Positions 7,822-15,894 of a stretch of 36,739 nt of DNA are shown piece after piece. The translations under genes were made by a program, and so were the position numbers. Position 1 is the first letter of the stretch. Each line of letters starts with the position of its first letter. The DNA is from a virus. The stretch covers positions 1 through 36,739 of the IMG/VR virus record IMGVR_UViG_3300001349_000042. One strand, given 5' to 3'. The notes under the pieces were generated by a model. That model made no database searches and was not told where the DNA came from. It worked only from the letters and a program-made list of their open reading frames with translations.

Positions 7822-8604
7822 ATGAATACATCTAACATATCTGTTATTGAAGAGAAAAATTCTGTAAAATCTGAATATGATTATATGAATTTGATTGCCA
7901 AGATATGCCATGCAAACCTAAAAAATTCAGACTCTGTGTGTGATTATCTTGAAGGAAGAGGAATAACAGAAGATTGTATCGACAAGTACAAGATAGGTTT
8001 CTTTCCTCAGAGCTTGGGAACTCTCAAGAGATATGTCCCTGAAGATTATCTCTTGAGAAAGTGTATATTGAAAAGCCCATATCACAGCGATTTTAAAGAT
8101 TTTCAAAGGCTTATCATACCCATATACAATGAGCATGATGAAGCCGTAGGTATTGTTGGAAGATGTACTTCTGATATTAACTTTAAAATGTTAAATATTC
8201 CGAAATATAAAAATAGTTCTTTTAAAAAGAGCAATGTTCTGTTTGGTTTGAATTTAGCATATGAAGAAATATTAAAGAAAGATAGGGTGTTTATTGTGGA
8301 AGGATACCTGGATCACGTAGCTATGACTAAAAATGGAATAAAAGAATGTGTTGCTCTTGGTGGAACTGCCTTCTCTGGAGGGCATCTTGTAAAGCTGCTA
8401 AGACTTACTAATAATTTGTATTTTATTTATGATAGTGACGAATCTGGTCAAATAACTGCATCTAGAGTAAAAGGGAAGTATGATAGTAATATCCTGAACA
8501 TGCACTTTTTAAAAGGGCCAGATGACATAAAAGATGTTGATGAGTTTTTTAAAAAGTATAAAAGAGCGGATTTCGGAAGAAAGTTTAAAAAGTTTAATCC
8601 ATAG
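7822..8604 (+). CDS. dnaG: DnaG-type primase catalytic core (Toprim), minimal
   Basis: This would synthesise RNA primers at the phage fork. The DnaG core is recognisable: CDYLEGRGIT (the YL..RGI motif, about 40-49), RLIIPIYNEHDEAVGIVGR (96-114), PKYKNSSFKKSNVLFGL (127-143, matching KYLNSPET..LYGL), and the Toprim residues E160 (VEGYLD), D204 and D206 (IYDSDESG), then GPDDIKDVDEFF (232-243). At 260 residues it lacks both the N-terminal zinc-binding domain and the C-terminal helicase-interaction domain of cellular DnaG (about 580-600 residues). The start is ATG 7822, with GAAGGGG upstream. The upstream cysteine-rich gene may compensate for the missing zinc domain (inference). Confidence 0.88.
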   Translation: MNTSNISVIEEKNSVKSEYDYMNLIAKICHANLKNSDSVCDYLEGRGITEDCIDKYKIGFFPQSLGTLKRYVPEDYLLRKCILKSPYHSDFKDFQRLIIPIYNEHDEAVGIVGRCTSDINFKMLNIPKYKNSSFKKSNVLFGLNLAYEEILKKDRVFIVEGYLDHVAMTKNGIKECVALGGTAFSGGHLVKLLRLTNNLYFIYDSDESGQITASRVKGKYDSNILNMHFLKGPDDIKDVDEFFKKYKRADFGRKFKKFNP

Positions 8605-8616
8605 ACGGAGAGAGTT

Positions 8617-9081
8617 GTGTCTAAGTCGAAAAAATATCAATATAAAATAGTGGAAGTTAAGTTTGATCAAACATATTTAAATAACTTCCCCGAAGAAAGA
8701 GGGATGGGCCACATACTAGAAGAGTCTTCTCCTTCAGAAGAAATGGTTTTAATGAGAAAAGAGCTGGCAGATGAGTTATATAATATGATTCACAGTAATT
8801 CTTTAACCGACCACCAAAGAACCGTGCTTCTTATGAGGGTAGAGGGGCAGACTCAGAATGCAATCGCCCAACACCTGGGGATAACTCAAAGCGCGGTACA
8901 TAAAGCTTTGCACGGAAACATTGATTATAAGAATGATAAGAAGAGATATGGCGGAGTTTATAAAAAATTAAAAAAACAATGCGCTGTAAATCCCAAAATA
9001 AAAGAAATCTTAAAAAGAATAGATGAGTTTAAAAGAATTAAGCATATGGGCGATGATGACGAAGAACCCTCGCCATTATAA
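8617..9081 (+). CDS. sigma-70 region 4-like HTH protein
   Basis: This is a 154-residue DNA-binding protein. Residues about 60-95 (LTDHQRTVLLMRVEGQTQNA, then IAQHLGITQSAVHKAL) read as the region 4 helix-turn-helix of sigma factors, which binds -35 elements. There is no visible region 2 for the -10 box or core binding, so it is not a complete sigma factor. A basic helical C-terminal part ends in an acidic tail. The start is GTG 8617, with GGAGAGAG just upstream. It is the last gene before the virion block, a natural place for a late-gene transcription regulator. A terminase-small-subunit-like HTH is an alternative reading. Confidence 0.75.
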   Translation: MSKSKKYQYKIVEVKFDQTYLNNFPEERGMGHILEESSPSEEMVLMRKELADELYNMIHSNSLTDHQRTVLLMRVEGQTQNAIAQHLGITQSAVHKALHGNIDYKNDKKRYGGVYKKLKKQCAVNPKIKEILKRIDEFKRIKHMGDDDEEPSPL

Positions 9082-9151
9082 TCTATTACTTTGAGTGTTA
9101 AATATAGATGTCTATTAATAAGAAAGCAAAAACTATATAGAGGGGTGTTTT

Positions 9152-9628
9152 GTGAATGAGTTAGATAAGACTTTGGTAAAATTTTTCAAAGACAAGTCAG
9201 AGAATCTGGGTGACAAGGATAGAATTCGCGTAACAGAGGATCTCGGAATGAGAAAAGTTGCCTTTGATATGTATAAAGTATATAACGATCATTATGACTG
9301 CCTATGGAAGCTTGAGGGTGTTGGCGATGAACAGTTTTTAGTCAGAGCATCTGACCCTAAGTATGATTATTCTAATCAAGGAGACTGGAATCTCTCAAGC
9401 GACTACGAAGGTCGAAATATTACCCTTATGTACAAAAGCACTCCAATAGAGCGGTTTGCCTCTTCTGAGTTTGGTTTTGACAGAGACAATTTGAATATGT
9501 TTAAGTCTGCTCTTCAGGAGCAATTGGAAGACGAACTTTTCGTAAGAGATGTATTGGCTGGACAGCCTCAAGATAAGTTTAACTCAATAACAAGTACATA
9601 TCCAGAACTTAAAAAATATTTCAAATAG
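9152..9628 (+). CDS. hypothetical protein, first gene of the virion block
   Basis: I do not recognise a family. The protein has 158 residues, is charged, and mixes alpha and beta. A central stretch (about 60-105, GDEQFLVRASDPKYDY) looks like a small beta-rich domain, and the C-terminal third is helical. The start is GTG at 9152, preceded by GAGGGG at 9140-9145; the ATG at 9156 is in another frame. It lies 9 bases before the next gene and is probably co-transcribed with it. Confidence 0.7.
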   Translation: MNELDKTLVKFFKDKSENLGDKDRIRVTEDLGMRKVAFDMYKVYNDHYDCLWKLEGVGDEQFLVRASDPKYDYSNQGDWNLSSDYEGRNITLMYKSTPIERFASSEFGFDRDNLNMFKSALQEQLEDELFVRDVLAGQPQDKFNSITSTYPELKKYFK

Positions 9629-9637
9629 GAAAATAAG

Positions 9638-11197
9638 ATGTCATTGGAAAAATTAATTAAAAGCGCAAAAGCGCTGACCTCGAGATTAGATAGTGGTAAG
9701 GATTTCCCTACGAAATACGTAGCTGGTATTTTATCAAAGGAAGCTGATCTCAACCCTAGCGATATACTTATAAATACAATGAGAGATATTGTTATCAAGA
9801 GATCTTCTGTGCAAAACTTTATTTCTCAAAAAGAGATCGGGCAGCTGTACGGAACTCTGGTTAATTCTTGTGGCGGAGAAAACGCTACCGTTTTTAAGTC
9901 AAAGATGGCGGGTCTTCTTCTTCCGCACGAGAAAGAGCCTGTCGAGCTTAAAAGAGCGAACGCTTCTCATATAAGAGGCGGAGAGCAGCACGTAAAGACT
10001 CTTCAAGAGTACGATACTGGTCTCGAAAAGATGGCCGATGAGTTTGCTGGCGTGTTTTCTTTAAATAAAAAATCTGCATTTTCTGGATACTCGAATGATA
10101 CTGGAAGCAGGGCTGAGAAATTTGCCAAGGTTCAGCTTGATTCTTTTAGGATTTTCCCAAAGAACTTAAAAGTTGTTGCAGAGAATGAGCACTTTATATT
10201 ATGTAGAGCATCTTTTGAAACAAAATCTTTCAGAGAAGTTTCTATAGATATTCCCGTTCAAGTATCAGGAGGGGTTCCCAAACTCCCAGATCACTTTATT
10301 TCGGATAATGGACTAGAGAAGCTGTCCAAAGAAAATGTTTTGGTCGCATTAAAGTCAAAGGAAGAAGGGAAAAAGTTTGACGCCAGATCAAGATTTGCAG
10401 AAGAAAGACCTACCGACTCGATTAAGGTTGAGAATGTTACTGCCCCTAAAGAGCTTTCATATCTGACTGACATTGAAGATAGAATTATTGTTTCTAGCTC
10501 TAAATATACTTTTGATCAAGTAAATGGAGCAAGAGGTGTTCTGAACAGAGAGTTGAGCTCTGCGGGAATTACCTGTCAACTTAAAGTTGCAAATATTAAC
10601 GATAAAGGTGTTATATTTTCTTCAAAGATTGGAAATAATTCCTTTGAGTTCCCAGTTGAGTTTTCGAATGGAAGACCTTTAATGCCTTCTATTTTCATTA
10701 CAAGTAATTCGAAATATGACTTCAATAGTTCTAACATAAGAAAGGTTGCTGGTAATCAAATTACAAAGGAAGCCTCTAGAATTAATCTCAGTAAGCAATC
10801 TTACAACAATATGTCCTACCATCAGCTTATGAACGAGATGATTTGTTCTGTTTCGGACAAAAACTTTATGGGTGCTGAGGATGCATTACTCTCCATTCAG
10901 AATAAGTTTGATGATACGCAGATAGTTCATGCGGTTCAAAAATATGCAAGTCTTCTTAAGACAGCAGGCATGAATGAAGAGAAAGAGACTATGATTAAGC
11001 AAGCGGTGCAGAGAGGAGATCTGATAAGAACCCCTACATCTCTAGATCTTTACTCTCCTAGATTTGGACTTCCACTTTCAAAGTTGGCATTTGACGAAGA
11101 CGGAAGGCTAACTCCTCTATTCAGAATAAGTCAAGCTAAGAATCAAAAAGATTCAGAGGTGCTTGGCATATCCTCGTACCAAATAAAATTAACGTAA
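9638..11197 (+). CDS. hypothetical protein with internal duplicated domain
   Basis: This 519-residue protein of unknown function is probably virion-associated, judging by its place in the head block. Two similar beta-rich segments are visible: residues about 172-236 (NLKVVAENEHFILCRASFET, later IDIPVQVSGGVPKLPDHFIS) and about 309-372 (QLKVANINDKGVIFSSKIGN, then FEFPVEFSNGRPLMPSIFIT). Both share a LKV...V/ILxxxF..PV...G.P.LP..FI pattern, so they look like an ancient duplication. The C-terminus contains a short helical stretch (KYASLLKTAGMNEEKETMIK) resembling the K-A-x-x-L...G helical motif seen in other genes here. There is no signal peptide. The start has AGGAAAA upstream. Confidence 0.75.
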   Translation: MSLEKLIKSAKALTSRLDSGKDFPTKYVAGILSKEADLNPSDILINTMRDIVIKRSSVQNFISQKEIGQLYGTLVNSCGGENATVFKSKMAGLLLPHEKEPVELKRANASHIRGGEQHVKTLQEYDTGLEKMADEFAGVFSLNKKSAFSGYSNDTGSRAEKFAKVQLDSFRIFPKNLKVVAENEHFILCRASFETKSFREVSIDIPVQVSGGVPKLPDHFISDNGLEKLSKENVLVALKSKEEGKKFDARSRFAEERPTDSIKVENVTAPKELSYLTDIEDRIIVSSSKYTFDQVNGARGVLNRELSSAGITCQLKVANINDKGVIFSSKIGNNSFEFPVEFSNGRPLMPSIFITSNSKYDFNSSNIRKVAGNQITKEASRINLSKQSYNNMSYHQLMNEMICSVSDKNFMGAEDALLSIQNKFDDTQIVHAVQKYASLLKTAGMNEEKETMIKQAVQRGDLIRTPTSLDLYSPRFGLPLSKLAFDEDGRLTPLFRISQAKNQKDSEVLGISSYQIKLT

Positions 11198-11215
11198 TAT
11201 TTGGAGAAATTTAAA

Positions 11216-11695
11216 ATGAAAGAAGCTAGAATAAGAAGATTGATGAAGTTAAAAAAGTCAGCGCAACAGTCGACCGATGGAATTTTAAGTACACATCCTG
11301 TTAATCTTGAAACCAGAGATATGAAAAGAAGAACCACTATTGAAAATTCTCAGATTGACGATGGCAAGTATAATTTACAGTTTGATAATAAAAAGTATAA
11401 GCCTCCAGAAGGCTATAGAGAGTCATCTAGTTTAAGTACTCGTTATGTTCCAAATATGCCAGGAGTTCAAGCTCAAAGAGTTCCTGGAACGAGTAATGTT
11501 TTTAAAGATCCTCATAGTGGTAAAGTTTTCGACTACAATGAAGGTTTTAGCGAAGACAATGTTGTTTATAATCCTCAAGGCGTACAGTATCAAACCTCTC
11601 ATATGAATTCTCTAGCCAGTCAGGCTTCAGACAGCCTGAGAAGTAGCAAGTTGTACAAAGAATCAAGAATAATTGACGTATTATTCAAAAAATAA
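11216..11695 (+). CDS. hypothetical basic protein
   Basis: This 159-residue protein has no recognised family. It has a very basic, helical N-terminus (KEARIRRLMKLKKSAQ) and a low-complexity, Ser/Tyr/Pro/Gln-rich, probably extended body. The start at ATG 11216 is favoured by TTGGAGA at 11201-11207; a TTG at 11201 would place that site inside the gene. The basic head and flexible body suggest a DNA- or capsid-binding structural peptide, but this is inference. A strong terminator follows. Confidence 0.7.
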   Translation: MKEARIRRLMKLKKSAQQSTDGILSTHPVNLETRDMKRRTTIENSQIDDGKYNLQFDNKKYKPPEGYRESSSLSTRYVPNMPGVQAQRVPGTSNVFKDPHSGKVFDYNEGFSEDNVVYNPQGVQYQTSHMNSLASQASDSLRSSKLYKESRIIDVLFKK

Positions 11696-11718
11696 AATTG
11701 ATAGACTTATAACAAACT

Positions 11719-11754
11719 AAGCGCAAGTATTATGTACTAATACTTGCGCTTTTT
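11719..11754 (+). terminator. intrinsic terminator with perfect 14-bp stem
   Basis: The arms 11719-11732 and 11738-11751 are perfectly complementary (core GCGCAAGTATTA), with a 5-base TGTAC loop and a short T tract (11750-11754). The hairpin separates the gene ending at 11695 from the one starting at 11768. Its left arm and loop also contain the AGTATTAT motif (11726-11733), so the site may combine termination with initiation. Confidence 0.85.
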
Positions 11755-11767
11755 ATATGAGGTAAAT

Positions 11768-12460
11768 ATGTCTAAGAAAATATTAAATCATCCCGATAAA
11801 GACGAAATTGTAAAAAAGTTGGTCGAGGGTGAGAGCGTCAGATCCATAGAGGAGTGGCTTAAGAAAAGACATTCTGATTCAAAAAAACACGTTACATATA
11901 TAACTCTTCATAAGTTTAGAAAAGATTATCTCAATATCCAAGGAGAGTACCTGAGCGATATTCAAGAAATAAGAAAAGCTAGGGATGATGCGGATAAGGA
12001 AGAGGAGCGTAAAGAAATAGTTAAAAATAGTTCTCCGTATAAGGAGAAGTTAGAAGAGATTGTTGATGCGGAAATAGATGTTACAAGAAGACTCTTAGAG
12101 ATGGAGGCTTTGGTTAATTCAAGATTGGAATATTATTTCAATGTTCTTCAGTCAGGAGGTTCGTTAAGAGAGGATAAGATCTTCATAGAATATATAAACA
12201 TCTTGAGAAGCATTATGGCCGATTGGAAAAAGTTTATTGAGGGTCATTCTGACAATAAAATTGAGCACAATGTTAATGTCAATGTAATGATGCAACAGGT
12301 TACTATTATTAAAAATGTTGTAAGTGATGTTTTGCTGGAAATGGACTCTGAGAAGATTCCAGTATTTATTGATAAGTTAAACCAAAAGATGGGGCTAGTT
12401 GACTATGAAAAAGAATCAGAAAAATTATCAATTGAAAAGGTTGACGATTTCGGATCTTAA
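11768..12460 (+). CDS. HTH/coiled-coil protein, possible terminase small subunit
   Basis: This is a 230-residue helical protein. Residues 8-55 (KDEIVKKLVEGESVRSIEEW, then HVTYITLHKFRKDYL) resemble the N-terminal helix-turn-helix of small terminase or resolvase-like DNA-binding domains. A long charged coiled coil (60-160) and a helical C-terminus follow. That layout and a place about 4.4 kb ahead of the large terminase fit a small terminase subunit that recognises phage DNA for packaging. These proteins diverge fast, so the call is tentative. The start at ATG 11768 is chosen over an upstream TTG inside the terminator hairpin, because TGAGG lies at 11758-11762. Confidence 0.65.
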   Translation: MSKKILNHPDKDEIVKKLVEGESVRSIEEWLKKRHSDSKKHVTYITLHKFRKDYLNIQGEYLSDIQEIRKARDDADKEEERKEIVKNSSPYKEKLEEIVDAEIDVTRRLLEMEALVNSRLEYYFNVLQSGGSLREDKIFIEYINILRSIMADWKKFIEGHSDNKIEHNVNVNVMMQQVTIIKNVVSDVLLEMDSEKIPVFIDKLNQKMGLVDYEKESEKLSIEKVDDFGS

Positions 12461-12689
12461 TAGCTTTATTTCTTTTAGAGATTGGTGCTATGAAAACATT
12501 CCCTCTTACGAAGAAAACTATTTTAGAAATAATACCAAGAAGATCAAAATAGATGATGCCCAGAAAATACTTTCATATTTAAGAGATAGTATTATAAAGG
12601 GGAATGTTAAAGAGTTTAGAGAAAAAATAAAAGAATTGCTTAGGAGGCTTGAAGTCTATGAAAAAGATGGAAAAGAAATCATACCTTAA
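12405..12689 (+). CDS. small hypothetical helical protein
   Basis: This small basic protein of about 94 residues (KIKIDDAQKILSYLRDSIIK and following) looks fully helical. It overlaps the previous gene by 56 bases in another frame and the next by 32. ATG 12405 has GGGG at 12391-12394, but TTG codons at 12432 and 12441 are alternative starts that would shorten the overlap. No function is recognised. The double overlap argues for translational coupling. The coding call is less secure than for its neighbours. Confidence 0.55.
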   Translation: MKKNQKNYQLKRLTISDLNSFISFRDWCYENIPSYEENYFRNNTKKIKIDDAQKILSYLRDSIIKGNVKEFREKIKELLRRLEVYEKDGKEIIP

Positions 12690-13833
12690 TATGAGTTCAC
12701 CAGATGGTGAGAAAAGATACGATTTGGAAGTTTGGTATAATTGCGAACAAAAAGTTGCAATGTACATGAACGATGGTTACTCTTTTGATGATTCTGTCAA
12801 GGTTGCAGCGAAAACAAATATGACTTCAGAAGAAGAGAAGTACGATTTTTATAATTGGATCAAAAACAGATTTAACTATAAGAAGGCAAGCCTTGACAAA
12901 GAGGCGGTGCATTATTTTTCTCCAATCGCAGATCAGTCGGACTGGAGAAAAGACGATCTTTCCGAAAAGACTTATGAAGCAAAAGAAAAGTTTAATCATT
13001 CCAAAGATAGTGGTGACGCGACTTATAAAAAGCTTAGAAGATATCTCCTAGGACTAACAAGGCTTCTTTTGGAAAATGAAAATATCTCAACAGAAGATTA
13101 CGGAGAAGCTCACAAATATATTGGAATGCTGACAAAGGTGTTTAGAAGCTCCATGTCCAAATCCGCAAAATCCAATTATGCCTTTAATATTGCAAATAAA
13201 ATGTTAAAGCTCTCCAACAATCAGGTTGGAGGAGGCCTTAGGAAATTTGCACAAGAGGTTGCTGAAGATGCTGGAGTTGTTACTGACAGCTCACCGCCTG
13301 ACGCTCCAACAGCCACAGCCGCTCCCCCAAGGCCTATTAATCCTGGACAGACCGAAGACCCTATGACTGATGGAGTGGCGAGAACAGAGCCTGTTGGTCC
13401 TCAGGATGAAGCGCTAGGCGAGAGTAAAGATGAGGCTCCAAGAGAGAGTAAACCTACAGATGGAATTCCCTCTTCTGATGAAGTAAAGCCTATTAGGTTT
13501 GAGGATATAAAAGTTCCAGATCACGATGACAGGTATGACGATCTTGCAGGAGACATAAATGTAGGTGATGCTGCAAATAAACTTGATGAGATCGCAGGTA
13601 TGTTGGCTGACAGAAGAGTTATTAGGCTTTTGGCAGAGTTTGATATTATGCTTGATAGACTTGGAATCGCAAGTATGTTTCCAGAGCTTGCAGAGTCCCA
13701 ATCAAAACTTATTGATTCTTTTAGCTATGCTCTTACAAGGGTTACCAAAATGATGGGTCAGCTTGCAAATGCGCAACAGGCAATCTCCAGCACTGAAAAG
13801 GTAGTTGTTCCAGGCTCAGACGTAGAGGGATAA
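12658..13833 (+). CDS. hypothetical protein, helical with Pro/Ala-rich linker
   Basis: This 391-residue protein has no recognised family. It has a helical N-terminal domain (about 1-205), then a low-complexity linker rich in Pro, Ala, Asp, Glu and Thr (about 220-285), then a helical C-terminal domain (about 300-380). ATG 12658 is chosen because AGGAGG at 12642-12647 is 10 bases upstream; a TTG at 12649 would be too close to it. The two-domain-plus-linker build and the location fit a structural or assembly protein. An AGTATTAT motif (12588-12595) lies 62 bases before the start, inside the previous gene. Confidence 0.75.
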   Translation: MKKMEKKSYLNMSSPDGEKRYDLEVWYNCEQKVAMYMNDGYSFDDSVKVAAKTNMTSEEEKYDFYNWIKNRFNYKKASLDKEAVHYFSPIADQSDWRKDDLSEKTYEAKEKFNHSKDSGDATYKKLRRYLLGLTRLLLENENISTEDYGEAHKYIGMLTKVFRSSMSKSAKSNYAFNIANKMLKLSNNQVGGGLRKFAQEVAEDAGVVTDSSPPDAPTATAAPPRPINPGQTEDPMTDGVARTEPVGPQDEALGESKDEAPRESKPTDGIPSSDEVKPIRFEDIKVPDHDDRYDDLAGDINVGDAANKLDEIAGMLADRRVIRLLAEFDIMLDRLGIASMFPELAESQSKLIDSFSYALTRVTKMMGQLANAQQAISSTEKVVVPGSDVEG

Positions 13834-13837
13834 TGAT

Positions 13838-14584
13838 ATGTTAAACCTTAGAGAAGAAGATAGACTTGTCGTTCTTTCTATATCGGATTGCTTTAAGAAA
13901 AATAAACTGGAAAAACCATATCTTGTTGGAGGCGTGGTTAGGGATTATTTTCTAAAGAGAGAGTATGGCGACATAGATATAACAAATAATTCTGGGGGGC
14001 AAAGCTTCCTGGGTGGGTTGTTCTTCGCAAGGGAAAACCTAAAAGATTTTAAAATAAGCAAAAAAGGCTATGTTACTATAATATCCGAAGACCACTCTAA
14101 GATAGATTTCTCTTCGGGTATGCTTGCTATTAACTCTGAAGTTGATCTATCAGAGACCGAATCTAGAAACTTTACTATAAATTCAATATTATATGACATA
14201 CAGGAAGATAAAATTGTAGACGAGTTTGGAGGCCTTGACGATATAAAGAATAGGCTGATAAGAACAATTATGCCTGCAAGCGCATCCTTAATGGAGAATG
14301 AAAATAGAGTAATCAAGTGTGTTGAGCTTGCAACAAAATTTAACTTTGCTATTGACGAAGAGATAGTTTCTTTCTATAAGGATAATAAACCTTACATAAA
14401 GTATTGTTTTGAAAAAAATAAAAAATATTTATTCGGATCTTTTGCAAAAGCGATGGATCATGATGAAGATTACTTTTTAAATATTGTCTTTAACCTTGAT
14501 ATTTTTAAAATAATTCCTCTTGCGGGAAAGTATAAAGAGCTGTTAATAAGGAAAAAGCTTTTAGGTAGGTATATAAATGACTGA
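13838..14584 (+). CDS. class II CCA-adding / poly(A) polymerase-type nucleotidyltransferase
   Basis: This adds nucleotides to an RNA or other 3' end; in cells the family completes the CCA end of tRNA. The head domain is clear: LVGGVVRD (29-36), catalytic GDIDIT with D45 and D47, RNFTIN (110-115), DEFGGLDDI (128-136), and ENENRVIKCVELATKF (153-168), which matches the E.P.R..R...FA motif. Length 248 is shorter than full CCA enzymes (about 370-450), so the body and tail domains are reduced. It lies in the middle of virion genes and there is no tRNA gene in the window, which makes its substrate a puzzle. The start follows AGAGGGA. Its end overlaps the next gene by 8 bases. Confidence 0.88.
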   Translation: MLNLREEDRLVVLSISDCFKKNKLEKPYLVGGVVRDYFLKREYGDIDITNNSGGQSFLGGLFFARENLKDFKISKKGYVTIISEDHSKIDFSSGMLAINSEVDLSETESRNFTINSILYDIQEDKIVDEFGGLDDIKNRLIRTIMPASASLMENENRVIKCVELATKFNFAIDEEIVSFYKDNKPYIKYCFEKNKKYLFGSFAKAMDHDEDYFLNIVFNLDIFKIIPLAGKYKELLIRKKLLGRYIND

Positions 14585-14885
14585 TAATAGAATCACCAAA
14601 TTATACAATTATCTTAAAGACAGATTATCAGATCAAGAGAAAGAAATGTTTAGGGAAATCATGAATGATGATCCAGAAGATAAAAAAGAGGTAGAGCTAA
14701 AGCCTTTCGATCCGATCTCTTCTGGAGGAAGCAGTCCTGATTATCCTAGATTTTATGCTAATAATTTACAAGATAGTACACCCGTTTTCGAAGATGGGAA
14801 CCCATTTGACGCCTATAAGGATGACAACCATGTCAATCAGTATAGGGGATTAAACAATTTTACAAACAGCTTTACTACAAACTAA
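14577..14885 (+). CDS. small hypothetical acidic protein
   Basis: This 102-residue protein is not recognised. A short helical N-terminus (ITKLYNYLKDRLSDQEKEMF) precedes an acidic, Pro/Gly/Asn-rich, probably disordered body. It overlaps the nucleotidyltransferase by 8 bases, and AGGTAGG upstream gives a Shine-Dalgarno. It could be a small virion or assembly factor, based only on context. Confidence 0.65.
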   Translation: MTDNRITKLYNYLKDRLSDQEKEMFREIMNDDPEDKKEVELKPFDPISSGGSSPDYPRFYANNLQDSTPVFEDGNPFDAYKDDNHVNQYRGLNNFTNSFTTN

Positions 14886-14905
14886 AGTTAGAATTTGGAG
14901 CAAAC

Positions 14906-15880
14906 ATGCGAAATAAAAGAGCTTTTGATATGGCTTTACCAGAACTTGAAGCAGAATCCTTATCTTCTTTTTTTGAAGACTATAAGGATAAGTCCTTAAA
15001 AGATTTAAAAGATATGATGAACGATGATATCGACGAAATGCAAGAAGACATAGAGGAGGGTGTAGGTCAGAAAACTCCCAAGTTCGACGCTGCTCAAAAG
15101 GATCTCAACAAAGAGTTTGAAGAGATAATGGAAATGGCGGGTGATGACACAAAACTTAAAGACATCATGATTCCTGGCTCAGAAATATCCATCTCGGAAT
15201 TCGGATCTGATGATATGAAGGATGACGAGGAAAGAGAAAGAACTTATGAGGATGACAGATATCTCCCAGACTTTCCAAGATACGTAAATTTTCAATACCC
15301 TGGAAAAATACCAACTCATGACGGAAGCAGCCTTCTTGGATGTGAAAGAGCGATTGCCTGGCTTCAGAGACTTGCAAATGAAATATCTACATCTATAAGA
15401 AATGATATTGAGGGTCATTTAAATGAAAGTATTGATGATTTAAGCTCAATACAGGAGAAAGTTCTTACCGATATATTCTATCTAAAAGATCATATGAAAA
15501 AATTAAAGCAAATGTTGCCAGAAAAGACTAAATCTTCAAATCTTCTAAGAGGCTCCTTTGACATTTTAAAGACTGCGAGCACTCCAAGCAATATGGTAAT
15601 TTCCATTACTCCCTTCATAAGAGCTATATCTGGAATACTAATAAACTCAACAGTTTCTGCAGGGAAGCCCTTTGAAGATGTCTATGAGTATCTACTAAAC
15701 AAGTATGATATTAACGAAAGAGAGCAGCTTGAAATACTTCAAACATTGATGGATATGGGTCAGCCTATATTTAAAGATAGAGGTACAATGCCCTCCCTTG
15801 AGTCTGCAGATAAGAAAGAGTTAAAATCTTCTGAAGAAGAACTTCAGGGTGTTGACTTTATAACCAACTACTTCGCTTAG
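14906..15880 (+). CDS. hypothetical acidic helical protein
   Basis: This 324-residue protein of unknown family has a strongly acidic first third (many D/E around 20-120), then a helical region (about 150-215) and a hydrophobic-patched helical region (about 225-290, NMVISITPFIRAISGILINS) that could be membrane- or protein-interacting. It shows no clear signal peptide and no recognised catalytic motif. The start is ATG 14906 with TTGGAG at 14895-14900. The head-block context suggests an assembly or scaffold-like role. Confidence 0.72.
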   Translation: MRNKRAFDMALPELEAESLSSFFEDYKDKSLKDLKDMMNDDIDEMQEDIEEGVGQKTPKFDAAQKDLNKEFEEIMEMAGDDTKLKDIMIPGSEISISEFGSDDMKDDEERERTYEDDRYLPDFPRYVNFQYPGKIPTHDGSSLLGCERAIAWLQRLANEISTSIRNDIEGHLNESIDDLSSIQEKVLTDIFYLKDHMKKLKQMLPEKTKSSNLLRGSFDILKTASTPSNMVISITPFIRAISGILINSTVSAGKPFEDVYEYLLNKYDINEREQLEILQTLMDMGQPIFKDRGTMPSLESADKKELKSSEEELQGVDFITNYFA

Positions 15881-15894
15881 TTTACAGGTGCAAA

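Noticed and set aside
7491-7838. Reverse-strand 115-codon frame
   Set aside because: It is antisense to the cysteine-rich gene, which has better start context, coupling and conserved cysteine pairs.
12399-12460. Programmed frameshift joining the genes at 11768 and 12405
   Set aside because: No convincing slippery heptamer with downstream structure is visible, and an ordinary overlapping start explains the arrangement.
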